DNA from: Mucilaginibacter sp.
Lineage (GTDB): Bacteria > Bacteroidota > Bacteroidia > Sphingobacteriales > Sphingobacteriaceae
NCBI GenBank assembly: GCA_028288285.1
Contig: JAQBNZ010000228.1
Coordinates: 1-33,326, forward strand
Direction of reading: 5' to 3'
DNA: 33,326 bases
Shown here: in pieces, positions 24,291 to 32,409 of the stretch
Layout of the letters: every line of letters begins with the position of its first letter
Position numbering within the stretch: the stretch's first letter is position 1
Program-made: the position numbers and the translations under genes
Notes under the pieces: generated by a model
Database searches by the model: none
Seen by the model: only the letters and a program-made list of their open reading frames with translations
What the model was told of the DNA's origin: nothing

Positions 24291-25082
24291 ATGAGTAAAT
24301 TTGAAATGACTAAAAAACACTTAATTACGTGCTCCGTAATATTTGTGCTGGTTATCATTTCCAGACTTAACATTTACAGTACAATACCCGTTATTCCTGT
24401 AAAAAAAGCAAGCATTAACAACTCAAATTTTCTTTTCACCAAGCCCGCTGAGGCTTCAGAAACTGAGTATAGCTTTGCCAACGAAGCCCTTCCTGTAAAT
24501 GACAAAAGGGTTAATTTTAAATTAAAAAAGTCTTTAGCAACTCATAGGTTTAAAAACGTTCAATCGAACGTTTTACATGCTAAAGCAGATAAGCTGTTCC
24601 CTATTATTGAGCCTATCTTAAAATATTACGGCATCCCCGAAGATTTTAAGTTTATTCCATTGGTAGAATCGGGGCTATGCGAAGGTACATCACCAAAAGG
24701 TGCTAAGGGTATCTGGCAATTTATGCCGGGCACCGCACGCACCTATGGTTTAAAAGTAGGTAACGGTATAGATGATCGTATGAACGTGCGTAAATCAACC
24801 ATTGCAGCCTGCAAGTACATCAAAGAACTGTACGGCGAGTTTAACAGCTGGACGTTAGCGGCCGCTGCTTATAACAACGGCTCAATAAAACTGGCGCGTG
24901 CTATTAATAAGCAAAACGAGGACAATTATTTCCGTATGAGTCTGAACCGCGAAACCGGTTCATACCTGTACAAAATAATTGCCATGAAAGAAATTATTAA
25001 TAACCCCTTAAAATATGGTTATAAAAACATGTATGGCCATTTGCAAAAAACACCGAAACTGCCTTTTTTGGCAATGAATTAA
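24291..25082 (+). CDS. SLT-type lytic transglycosylase (MltD-like GH23)
   Basis: Cleaves peptidoglycan glycan strands to 1,6-anhydromuropeptides. 263 residues. One N-terminal membrane segment (about 9-27) anchors or exports it; a second in-frame Met at residue 6 is an alternative start. The catalytic domain (about 95-240) has FIPLVESGLCEGTSPKGAKGIWQFMPGTARTYGL, with the catalytic Glu in VESG (near residue 125), and AAAAYNNGSIKLARAI. No LysM repeats are present, so it is shorter than E. coli MltD. Single-gene unit with a strong promoter and terminator. Confidence 0.92.
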   Translation: MSKFEMTKKHLITCSVIFVLVIISRLNIYSTIPVIPVKKASINNSNFLFTKPAEASETEYSFANEALPVNDKRVNFKLKKSLATHRFKNVQSNVLHAKADKLFPIIEPILKYYGIPEDFKFIPLVESGLCEGTSPKGAKGIWQFMPGTARTYGLKVGNGIDDRMNVRKSTIAACKYIKELYGEFNSWTLAAAAYNNGSIKLARAINKQNEDNYFRMSLNRETGSYLYKIIAMKEIINNPLKYGYKNMYGHLQKTPKLPFLAMN

Positions 25083-25107
25083 AGTAATTTTATATTACGG
25101 AGCACTT

Positions 25108-25140
25108 AAAAAAAGCCACCTCGATAGGTGGCTTTTTTTT
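25108..25140 (+). terminator. Terminator of the lytic transglycosylase gene
   Basis: Perfect 14-bp stem (25108-25121 with 25126-25139, loop CGAT; core GCCACCT/AGGTGGC) ending in eight T. It starts about 25 nt after the stop codon. Confidence 0.93.
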
Positions 25141-25155
25141 GTACAACTCCCCCAC

Positions 25156-25180
25156 GCGTCATTGCGAGAAACGAAGCAAC
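25156..25180 (+). repeat. CGTCATTGCGAG-type REP half
   Basis: The motif GCGTCATTGCGAGAAACG is one half of a common Bacteroidota intergenic repeat whose partner half lies in inverted orientation at 26928-26955, beyond the DUF2971 gene. Confidence 0.6.
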
Positions 25181-25318
25181 CGACCGTAGGGAGCTCATTA
25201 ATTCCATTAAGAAAAAACAAAATCATTAATAATCCCCGACTGAAAGGTAGTCGCCATGCCCGCAACTGAATGTTCTTGTCTCTTGGCTCTTGTTTCTTGA
25301 TTCTTATCTCTTTCATAA

Positions 25319-25401
25319 GGGCGTTCCCTGCGGGCAGGCTTTCCGCTCATACTGCACAGGCCTTAGCCACAAGGCCGGTATCCGCTGCAATCCTTAACGC
25401 G
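25319..25401. repeat. GC-rich dispersed repeat
   Basis: GC-rich stretch with GGGCAGGCTTTCCGCTCA and AGGCCGGTATCCGCTGC in otherwise AT-rich DNA, containing inverted pieces (AGGCCTT...AAGGCC). It looks like one of the repeat families scattered in Sphingobacteriaceae genomes; this is recalled, not searched. Confidence 0.45.
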
Positions 25402-25418
25402 GAATACCAATCATTTTT

Positions 25419-25450
25419 GTCATCCTGAGCGAGAGCGAAGGATCTGGGGA
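25419..25450 (+). repeat. GTCATCCTGAGCGAGAGCGAA-type repeat
   Basis: Matches a widely recurring intergenic motif (the GTCATCCTGAGCG-AGCGAAGGATCT type). Only one arm is present here. Confidence 0.55.
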
Positions 25451-25582
25451 TGTGCTATTGTTGACATGCATTATCCTTTTGATGTGTGTGGTAGCTGGTA
25501 GTAAGGGACGGTGATAAATCTTGTACGACGTACTTGAAAGAGGTGCGGTAATAAGAGCCTAAGCAACGCTGCCTTTATTTGA

Positions 25583-26614
25583 TTATAAAAAATTCCTTAA
25601 AGGAATACAAGATTTCTTAATCTCAATATGCTCATAACCATACTTCGTCAAAAACATTTTTAAACCTGGTTCAGTAAATGCCTGTTCAACGCATGGACCC
25701 AAAACAATTTCTTCAATCGGTAAGGTTGTTTGTACAGTGGTAGGTTTAACGGCTGGTCTCATATCTTCTGGTATATCTTTAAAATGATCATCAATATCTC
25801 TGTTTTTCAATATGAATTTAGTGTATGGCACAAGTAATGATTTGTTTTTTACCATAAAATCCAATTCAATAGGTTGTATATATTTACCCTCTTTTAAAGC
25901 TAATCTATATTCTTTCTCTTGCTTAAAATTGCTATTCTTATAATGTCCAATAAATGTTGGTAAGAGTTGAGATAAGTATAATTCCGATGCAATTGAAATT
26001 GCATGCCGTTCGTCTTCAAAAGCAAATTCCTTCACTAATTTTGAATAGCTGTTAAAAAACTCTGAGCTTATTAAAGTTATATTATTCATCATTCTATAAA
26101 TATCATACTCTACCCAAGCTCCTACGGCATGATACTGGAAACATCTTGAAAGTGAAGTAACTTTGAACCCTATTGCAACCCCTCGGCCTGAATCTCCATA
26201 TGCTTGCCATTGACTTAGCTGATCCTTTTCAGCTGAAAAGCATGTTACATAATTATCAGATATATTTGACTCATGTATTTTGTTGTAAATATCTTCTATG
26301 ATGCTGATTATTAATTTACTTGTTTTCTTCTTTTTAAGAATTTCTTCCAATGAAAATTCAAACATATCAATACCATATTTGAATTCATTAGTGTCGTTTA
26401 AATAAAGCACGTTTGTTGCAATTAAACTTTCGGTTGTAATTATTTTTTGAAAGCTTTCAAATGATGTATAATGATATACAATTTCTGACCCTCTGTATTC
26501 TAAATCTCTTTTTATTGAACGTCCAAAAAATTTAGCTATTAATGTGTTTGCTAAATTGAAGATAAAACCATTTAAGACAGCATTATTTATAACTGACTTT
26601 TCTTTTATTTCCAT
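25583..26614 (-). CDS. DUF2971 protein
   Basis: 343 residues. The core VYHYTSFESFQKIITTESLIATNVLYLNDTNEFKYG and later CFSAEKDQLSQWQAYGDSGRGVAIGF and KQEKEYRLAL are characteristic of DUF2971, a family without an established function that turns up in accessory DNA. A short N-terminal hydrophobic patch (about 11-28) precedes it; no signal peptide. The gene is visibly richer in A/T than its neighbours and is enclosed by dispersed repeats, which suggests acquisition. A -7 box lies 51 nt upstream of the ATG. No partner gene is adjacent. Confidence 0.8.
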   Translation of the reverse strand: MEIKEKSVINNAVLNGFIFNLANTLIAKFFGRSIKRDLEYRGSEIVYHYTSFESFQKIITTESLIATNVLYLNDTNEFKYGIDMFEFSLEEILKKKKTSKLIISIIEDIYNKIHESNISDNYVTCFSAEKDQLSQWQAYGDSGRGVAIGFKVTSLSRCFQYHAVGAWVEYDIYRMMNNITLISSEFFNSYSKLVKEFAFEDERHAISIASELYLSQLLPTFIGHYKNSNFKQEKEYRLALKEGKYIQPIELDFMVKNKSLLVPYTKFILKNRDIDDHFKDIPEDMRPAVKPTTVQTTLPIEEIVLGPCVEQAFTEPGLKMFLTKYGYEHIEIKKSCIPLRNFL

Positions 26615-26665
26615 AAAATATTAAATACATGCATTATTGATAAGATAACTAAGTCATAATCTCAT

Positions 26666-26673
26666 CAAAGATA
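26666..26673 (-). promoter_or_regulatory. -7 box TATCTTTG of the DUF2971 gene
   Basis: Exact TAnnTTTG on the minus strand; leader of about 45-50 nt. No upstream TTTG partner at the usual distance. Confidence 0.4.
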
Positions 26674-26927
26674 TAATTAGGCTTTATATATAGAGCTTAT
26701 TATTAAAATTGCTATTACTCCCACTGGTCAAAGTTTAGCTTTAGCGTAACTTCTACCTACAACTTTTAAAGCTTTCAGCTTAACTACGCAAGAATAATTC
26801 TTTCAATATTTTAGGTCGATTTGAAAACTTCAACCAGTGCACCTCTGGACAAGTCGGCTACCGTACAAAAAGATGCCTAAATAAATTCGGCATGACGTTA
26901 ATGTAGCAGACCTAACATCCTACAAGA

Positions 26928-26955
26928 TTACCACGTCGCTGCGCTTCTCGCAATG
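26928..26955 (-). repeat. Inverted REP half (CTCGCAATGA type)
   Basis: On the minus strand it reads ATCATTGCGAGAAGCGCAGC, so it is the partner of the half at 25156-25180 in opposite orientation. The two flank the DUF2971 gene about 1.75 kb apart. Confidence 0.6.
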
Positions 26956-27042
26956 ATATGCTTTTAAATACCTCACCCAAATTTTACATTAAACAGTATA
27001 TTCCTGCCGGTGCTAACCCTATGAAACACCGCCCCTTTTGCG

Positions 27043-27050
27043 TATATTTG
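27043..27050 (+). promoter_or_regulatory. -7 box TATATTTG of uvrA
   Basis: Exact TAnnTTTG, 67 nt before the ATG at 27118. The promoter therefore appears intact although the reading frame is interrupted. Confidence 0.5.
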
Positions 27051-27117
27051 CGAACTTTTTTAGTATTAACGCGGCCACAGCAAACCAAGCTGTATCTGCC
27101 TTGTTTCTGAAGTAAAT

Positions 27118-29964
27118 ATGATTGAAAAACCGTTAGACCTGGGTGAGCAAAGTGAAGTTGAAGTGTATGGGGCCCGGGTACATAATTGAAAAAATATTGA
27201 TGTTTCTTTTCCGCGTAATAAGCTGGTTGTTATAACCGGGTTAAGCGGCAGCGGTAAATCGTCGCTGGCATTTGATACCATTTATGCCGAGGGACAGCGC
27301 CGTTACATGGAAACATTTTCGGCCTACTCCCGCCAGTTTATGGGCGGCATGGAGCGTCCGGATGTCGACAAGGTATCGGGCTTGAGTCCGGTTATTGCCA
27401 TTGAGCAAAAAACAACCAGCAAAAACCCGCGCAGTACTGTTGGTACTATTACCGAGATATATGATTTTATGCGTTTGCTTTTTGCACGCGCAGGCGATGC
27501 CTACTCCTACACCACCGGTGAAAAAATGGAGCGCATGAGCGAAGACCAGATCCTGAAAACCATTTTTGAAAAGTTCGACGGGCAACCAGTTAACATATTG
27601 GCACCCGTGGTAAAAGCCCGTAAAGGCCACTACCGCGAATTATTTGAGCAGATACGTAAGCAAGGTTACCTGAAGGTTTACATTGATGGCGCTATTGCCG
27701 ATGTGGAGCCCAAAATGCAGGTAGACCGTTACAAGATACATGATATTGATATTGTGGTTGACCGCTTAGTGGTAAGCGAAGCGGATAGCAAGCGTTTATA
27801 CACCTCGTTACAGTCGGCTTTAAAGATCTCAAAAGGCATTATCCGTATTGCTGACAAGGATAACAATACAGCCTATTTCAGCAAGTTTTTGATGGACCCT
27901 GTATCGGGGATATCATATGACGAGCCTCAGCCAAATACCTTCTCGTTCAACTCGCCTTATGGCGCTTGTGAAAAATGTAACGGCCTGGGCTATATATTTG
28001 AAGTGGACGAAGCATCGGTTGTGCCAAATCCTAAATTAAGCATCCTTAATGGTGGCCTTGCCCCAATTGGTGAGTACCGCGAAACATGGATCTTCCAGGT
28101 ACTGAAAGCGCTGGCCAAAAAATACGAGTTCTCTTTATCTACCCCAATAGAAAAATTAACGCGCGATCAGTTGGATATTATCCTGAATGGTTCGCCGGAT
28201 ATGATCACCGTTGCGGTTGAATACAATAAGTGGAACGTACAAAACTACCAGATCTCGTTTGATGGTATAATCCGGATGCTGGAAGAACAGCAGGAACGCC
28301 GTAATGACGAGGGCATGGACGATATGGAAAACTATCGTGTATTGCGTACTTGTCCGGTTTGCGATGGTGCCCGTCTTAAAAAAGAATCGCTGCACTTTAA
28401 GGTAGATGCGAAAAACATTTTTGAGCTGGCCTGTATGGATATTACCACGCTTAACATCTGGTTCACCAATCTGGAAGACAGGCTGAACGAGCGTCAGAAT
28501 GTTATTGCTAAAGAAATTTTAAAAGAGATCCGCGCACGCATTGGCTTTTTGCTGGATGTGGGCTTAAGCTATTTAACCTTAGATCGTACAGCCAAAACAC
28601 TATCAGGCGGCGAGGCGCAGCGCATAAGGCTGGCAACACAAATAGGTTCGCAGCTAATGAATGTAATGTACATTTTGGATGAGCCGAGCATTGGCTTGCA
28701 CCAGCGCGATAACGAGCGTTTAATAAACGCTTTGAAGAACCTGCGCGACCTGGGTAATACTGTTTTAGTTGTTGAGCACGATAAGGACATGATACTGGAA
28801 GCCGACCATGTAATAGATATGGGCCCGGCTGCAGGTGTACATGGCGGCGAAATAGTGGCACAAGGCACTCCAGCCGAACTCATGGCCTGCCATACTCTTA
28901 CCACATCATATATTAACGGCGAGCGGGAAATTGCTACCCCAAAACAACGCCGCGAAGGCAATGGTAAAATATTAAGCCTTAAAAAAGCTACCGGCCATAA
29001 CCTAAAAAAGGTATCTGTCGATTTCCCTTTGGGTAAACTGATTGGGGTAACAGGGGTATCGGGCAGTGGTAAATCAAGCCTAATCACCGAAACCTTATAC
29101 CCTATCCTTAATCATCACTTTTTCAGAGCCAAAAAACACCCGCTGCCTTATGAAAAAATTGAAGGACTGGAGCATATTGATAAAGTAATTGAGATAGACC
29201 AAACACCAATAGGTCGTACACCGCGCTCAAACCCCGCTACATATACGGGAGTGTTCTCTGATATCCGTAATCTGTTTGTAGCACTGCCCGAATCACGTAT
29301 CCGGGGTTACAAACCGGGCCGTTTCTCGTTCAACGTAAAGGGCGGGCGTTGCGAAACCTGTCAGGGCGCGGGCCAAAAGGTGATAGAAATGAACTTTTTA
29401 CCTGATGTGCAGGTACCATGCGAGGAATGCGGTGGTCGCCGTTACAACCGCGAAACATTGGAAGTACGTTATCGTGGTAAATCCATCAGTGATGTGCTTG
29501 ATATGAGTATTGAAGATGCTACACCATTTTTCGAACATATTCCGGCCATCTACCGTAAAGTTAAAACACTTTTTGATGTTGGTTTGGGCTATATCACATT
29601 GGGGCAATCGTCAACTACTTTATCTGGTGGTGAAGCACAGCGTGTTAAGCTGGCTACAGAGCTATCCAAAAAAGACACCGGTAATACTTTTTACATATTA
29701 GATGAACCCACCACAGGTTTGCACTTTGAAGATATTAATGTATTGCTTGGTGTACTATATCAACTGGTTGATAAAGGCAATACCGTATTAGTAATTGAGC
29801 ATAACCTGGATGTTATAAAGGTTGTTGACCATGTAATTGACCTTGGCCCTGAAGGTGGCTCGGGTGGTGGTAAAATACTTTTCAGCGGTACACCCGAAGG
29901 TTTGTGTAAGGTTAAAGAAAGCTTTACCGGGCAGTTCTTAAAGAAAGAGATGCGGATAAAGTAG
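27118..29964 (+). pseudogene. uvrA: UvrA excinuclease subunit interrupted by an in-frame TGA at codon 24
   Basis: From the ATG at 27118 the frame encodes a normal UvrA N-terminus (EVEVYGARVHN), then TGA at 27187-27189, and continues without a frame change (KNIDVSFPRNKLVVITGLSGSGKSS) to 29964, 949 codons in all. Family members have Leu here (HNLKNI), and TTA to TGA is a single substitution. The first Walker A (codons 41-49) lies after the stop. The next ATG, codon 64 at 27307, would give 885 residues lacking that motif; no ATG, GTG or TTG lies between. Everything else is intact: UvrB-binding region, zinc motifs CEKC/CPVC and CETC/CEEC, two LSGGEAQR signatures, second Walker A GVSGSGKSS, and both Walker B motifs. 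It may be a recent nonsense mutation, a sequencing error, or a dispensable paralogue; Bacteroidota often carry more than one uvrA. Confidence 0.85.
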
Positions 29965-29967
29965 TGA

Positions 29968-30010
29968 TTGTACAGAAACTTGTACATGCGCTTTATAGTT
30001 ATTATCTTTA
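29968..30010 (+). promoter_or_regulatory. Operator and promoter of the toxin-antitoxin pair
   Basis: Two TTGTACA sites at 29968-29974 and 29980-29986, each with the palindromic core TGTACA, have centres exactly 12 bp apart. A TTG (29980-29982), 20 nt, TATCTTTA (30003-30010; one base off consensus) forms the likely promoter, so the second operator core lies on its upstream box. This is the paired-core geometry described for E. coli yefM-yoeB. Confidence 0.7.
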
Positions 30011-30026
30011 TTAAAATTTATTTATC

Positions 30027-30281
30027 ATGCAGGTTACCACTTATACAAATTTTAGGCTGCAGCTAAAATCATACTTGGATAAGGTAAGAAATAACCATAC
30101 CCCGCTCTTTGTTACAAGTGCTAATGGAGAAGATGTTGTTGTACTTTCTAAGTCGGACTATGAAAGTATGGAAGAAACCTTCTATCTATTAAAAAGCCCA
30201 AAAAATGCCTTAAGGTTACTACAAGGCATTGAAAATTACGAAAAGGGTTCAGGTAAAGAAAGAAACCTGATTGAAGAATGA
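30027..30281 (+). CDS. Phd/YefM-family antitoxin
   Basis: 84 residues. The N-terminal half (MQVTTYTNFRLQLKSYLDKVRNNHTPLFVTSANGEDVVVLSKSDYESMEET) is a standard Phd/YefM DNA-binding domain. The C-terminal half (FYLLKSPKNALRLLQGIENY...) is the toxin-neutralising tail expected to fold on YoeB. Its stop overlaps the toxin start (ATGA), so translation is coupled. It is expected to repress its own promoter through the TGTACA pair just upstream. Confidence 0.93.
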   Translation: MQVTTYTNFRLQLKSYLDKVRNNHTPLFVTSANGEDVVVLSKSDYESMEETFYLLKSPKNALRLLQGIENYEKGSGKERNLIEE

Positions 30282-30532
30282 AAATAATTTTCCTTGACCA
30301 GGCGTGGGAAGATTATTTATATTGGCAAAGCACAGATAAAGCTACTTTAAAAAAGATTAATTCTTTAGTAAAAGAAATTGAAAGAATGCCATTTGAAGGT
30401 AGTGGTAAACCCGAACCATTGAAACATAACCTGGCTGGTTGGTGGTCAAGGAGAATAACTTTAGAACATCGTTTAGTATACAAAATAGATAACGAGGCTG
30501 TTGTAATATTACAGTGTAAGTATCACTATTAA
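30278..30532 (+). CDS. yoeB: YoeB/Txe-family toxin (ribosome-dependent mRNA endonuclease)
   Basis: 84 residues, the exact length of E. coli YoeB. The family pattern is complete: DQAWEDYLYWQ at the start, LVKEIERMPFEGSGKPEPLKHNLAGWWSRRIT with the catalytic Glu region, EHRLVYKI with the catalytic Arg, and the C-terminal KYHY holding the catalytic His and terminal Tyr. YoeB cleaves mRNA at the ribosomal A site when freed from the antitoxin. No truncation is seen, so the toxin looks active. Confidence 0.94.
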   Translation: MKIIFLDQAWEDYLYWQSTDKATLKKINSLVKEIERMPFEGSGKPEPLKHNLAGWWSRRITLEHRLVYKIDNEAVVILQCKYHY

Positions 30533-30579
30533 TCTTTCTTCCCAAAAACAAAACACATAAATCCTACCTTTAGGGTAAT

Positions 30580-32079
30580 ATGCTGCCTTTACTCATCTCA
30601 TCACAAATACGCGAAGCGGATGCTTATACTATAACGCATGAGCCTATCTCATCTATAGACCTAATGGAGCGGGCCTCAAAGGCTTTTGTGGGCTGGTTCA
30701 TTAATCACTTTCCTGATAAAAAACAAACCATAGCGGTTTACTGTGGCACGGGCAATAACGGTGGCGATGGACTGGCCATCGCGCGTATTTTATGTGAGCA
30801 TGGGTACTGCAATATAGACGTGAAGATCACCCGCTTTTCTGACAAAGCAAGCGATGATTTCAACACCAATCTGGAAAGGTTAAAGAAAACCAGCATACCT
30901 GTAAGTGAGATCAAATCCAAGCCATCAGAAGAAAAGGCAGATTTAATTATTGATGCCATGCTGGGCAGCGGCTTAAATAAACCTCTTGCAGGTGATTACA
31001 ATGCGTTGGTTGAATACCTCAACTCCTTACAAAAAACCACAGTTGCGGTTGATGTACCTACCGGGTTTTATACCGAAGGCGAGATAACTAAAGATGCTAC
31101 CATCCTAAGGGCCGACCTGGTAATTACCTTTCAGCAGCCTAAACTGAATTTTTTACTGCCCGAATCTGCCCCACATATTGCTTGCTGGGAAGCGGTTAAA
31201 ATTGGGTTAAGCGAAGATTTCATCAGCACGGTTAATACACCCTATTTTTTTGTAGAGGAAAAGGACGCCCGCAAGCTGATAAAACCTCGTCATAAATTTA
31301 GCAATAAGGGCACCTACGGGCATGCATTAATCATAGCCGGCAAGGACGAAACCATGGGAGCGGCATTACTATCTTCTTCGGCATGTGCACACACGGGGGC
31401 CGGACTAACTACCGCCTGTATTCCGCAAAGCGGCCTGGTTGCTCTAAACAGTTCCATGCCCGAAGTGATGGCTATAATACGCAGTGAAAACAAAACACCT
31501 GATATTGGTTGGGATAAATTCAACACTATAGGCGTTGGTCCGGGTTTAGGAAAGGGGCCCGATACGCTAAAACTACTAAAAGCGGTATTTGATAATTATA
31601 AAAAGCCGGTTGTTATTGATGCCGATGCTTTAAATATACTGGCAGAAAATAAAGCTTTACTAAAAAAGATACCGGCAGGAAGCATTTTAACGCCGCATAT
31701 GAAAGAGTTTGACCGTTTATTTGGCGAACATACGAGTTGGTGGCAGCGCCTGCAAACGGCCAAAGAAAAGGCTGCTGAATATAACATCAACATTATACTT
31801 AAAAACCATTATACTATTACTGTTACACCGGGAGGGAAGCTATACTTTAACTCTACCAGTAATGCTGCTATGGCCACCGGCGGTATGGGCGATGTGCTAA
31901 CAGGTATTATTACCTCTTTACTGGCACAAAAATACTCTCCGCAGGATGCCTGCATATTGGGAGTGTATATTCATGGTAAGGTCGGAGATGAGCTGGCATT
32001 ACCCAACCGTATGCATGTGGTGCTGCCAGGAAAGATCATAGCTCAAATACCATTAACCATGGCGAAATTAAAGGCATAA
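30580..32079 (+). CDS. nnrD: Bifunctional NAD(P)H-hydrate epimerase / ADP-dependent dehydratase
   Basis: Repairs NAD(P)H damaged by hydration: the N-terminal domain epimerises NAD(P)HX and the C-terminal kinase-fold domain dehydrates it using ADP. 499 residues, normal for the fused form. N-terminal domain (about 1-215): YCGTGNNGGDGLAIARIL, DAMLGSGL, DVPTGF. C-terminal domain (about 225-499): KGTYGHALIIAGKDETMGAALLSSSACAHTGAGL, VIDADALNIL, LTPHMKEFDRL and NAAMATGGMGDVLTGII with the catalytic Asp. A near-consensus TACCTTTA lies 7 nt before the ATG. A single-gene unit with its own terminator. Confidence 0.95.
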   Translation: MLPLLISSQIREADAYTITHEPISSIDLMERASKAFVGWFINHFPDKKQTIAVYCGTGNNGGDGLAIARILCEHGYCNIDVKITRFSDKASDDFNTNLERLKKTSIPVSEIKSKPSEEKADLIIDAMLGSGLNKPLAGDYNALVEYLNSLQKTTVAVDVPTGFYTEGEITKDATILRADLVITFQQPKLNFLLPESAPHIACWEAVKIGLSEDFISTVNTPYFFVEEKDARKLIKPRHKFSNKGTYGHALIIAGKDETMGAALLSSSACAHTGAGLTTACIPQSGLVALNSSMPEVMAIIRSENKTPDIGWDKFNTIGVGPGLGKGPDTLKLLKAVFDNYKKPVVIDADALNILAENKALLKKIPAGSILTPHMKEFDRLFGEHTSWWQRLQTAKEKAAEYNINIILKNHYTITVTPGGKLYFNSTSNAAMATGGMGDVLTGIITSLLAQKYSPQDACILGVYIHGKVGDELALPNRMHVVLPGKIIAQIPLTMAKLKA

Positions 32080-32081
32080 AA

Positions 32082-32112
32082 AAAACGGATGCAAGTATTA
32101 TACATCCGTTTT
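32082..32112 (+). terminator. Terminator of nnrD
   Basis: 10-bp stem AAAACGGATG/CATCCGTTTT (32082-32091 with 32103-32112), starting 2 nt after the stop codon. Confidence 0.8.
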
Positions 32113-32161
32113 CTAATTAACTATTAACTGATCTTATAAAGAACAAATACTTCAAACTAAG

Positions 32162-32187
32162 TATATATATGACGTTGCATATATATA
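32162..32187. repeat. AT-rich inverted repeat TATATATATG-N6-CATATATATA
   Basis: Perfect 10-bp arms around ACGTTG between the nnrD and lipA-side terminators. The alternating TA sequence makes a chance palindrome plausible. No function is assigned. Confidence 0.4.
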
Positions 32188-32247
32188 ATAGTTACATTAA
32201 CAATAATTTTTTATTTTGGTTTTTTTGATAGCTAAATACATAATATA

Positions 32248-32282
32248 AAAAAGGCAGATTTGCAATGCAAACCTGCCTTTTT
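32248..32282. terminator. Terminator downstream of lipA and the gene remnant
   Basis: 16-bp stem with one mismatch (32248-32263 with 32267-32282, loop AAT; core AAAAAGGCAG/CTGCCTTTTT). The A/T ends allow it to work in both directions. It is placed to end the minus-strand lipA transcript after the remnant. Confidence 0.85.
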
Positions 32283-32307
32283 ACATAGGTAAACTACTTA
32301 TACTTTG

Positions 32308-32409
32308 CTATTTTGCAGCTCTCATAGCAACCATTTGGTTAAGCGTTGGGTTAACATTACCACCCATTGGCTCAAGTGTTACTGTAAAAGCATCGGCAGC
32401 GGCTATTAA
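32308..32409 (-). pseudogene. Remnant of an anti-sigma-factor (RskA-like) C-terminus
   Basis: Directly after the lipA stop codon and in the same frame, 33 open codons run to a TAG at 32310-32308 with no start codon of their own. They read LIAAADAFTVTLEPMGG...NPTLNQMVAMRAAK, close to the usual end of RskA/anti-sigma-K domains (AFxVTLEPxGGxxxPT). The rest of that gene is absent. It looks like the tail of a deleted anti-sigma-factor gene that still has its terminator at 32248-32282. Confidence 0.65.

Larger units (their letters stand above)
25141..25582. other. Gene-free stretch packed with dispersed-repeat fragments
   Basis: No credible gene. Going downstream: a CGTCATTGCGAG-type repeat half (25156-25180), a CT/TG-rich low-complexity stretch built of tCTTGtct-like units (25271-25313), a GC-rich element of the type seen in Sphingobacteria (25319-25401) and a GTCATCCTGAGCGAGAGCGAA-type repeat (25419-25450). 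Short frames through it are made of repeat sequence and are not genes. Confidence 0.65.
26615..27117. other. Gene-free stretch before uvrA
   Basis: It holds the DUF2971 -7 box (26666-26673), a fragment with TTCGGCATGACG (about 26885-26897) that resembles a dispersed repeat, the inverted REP half (26928-26955) and the uvrA -7 box (27043-27050). I see no gene. Confidence 0.6.

Noticed and set aside
25095..25316. Minus-strand 73-codon frame after the lytic transglycosylase gene
   Set aside because: It runs through a terminator and dispersed-repeat sequence (low-complexity KKQEPRDKN type) and has no gene-like features.
25141..27060. Complete insertion sequence or transposon around the DUF2971 gene
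   Set aside because: No transposase, no matching terminal repeats with target duplications; only REP-type halves are visible.
27241..27630. 129-codon minus-strand frame opposite uvrA
   Set aside because: It lies wholly opposite the UvrA frame, which has clear family motifs; it is a shadow.
32162..32187. Operator or terminator made of alternating TA sequence
   Set aside because: Alternating TA is self-complementary by nature; no gene start or T tract goes with it.
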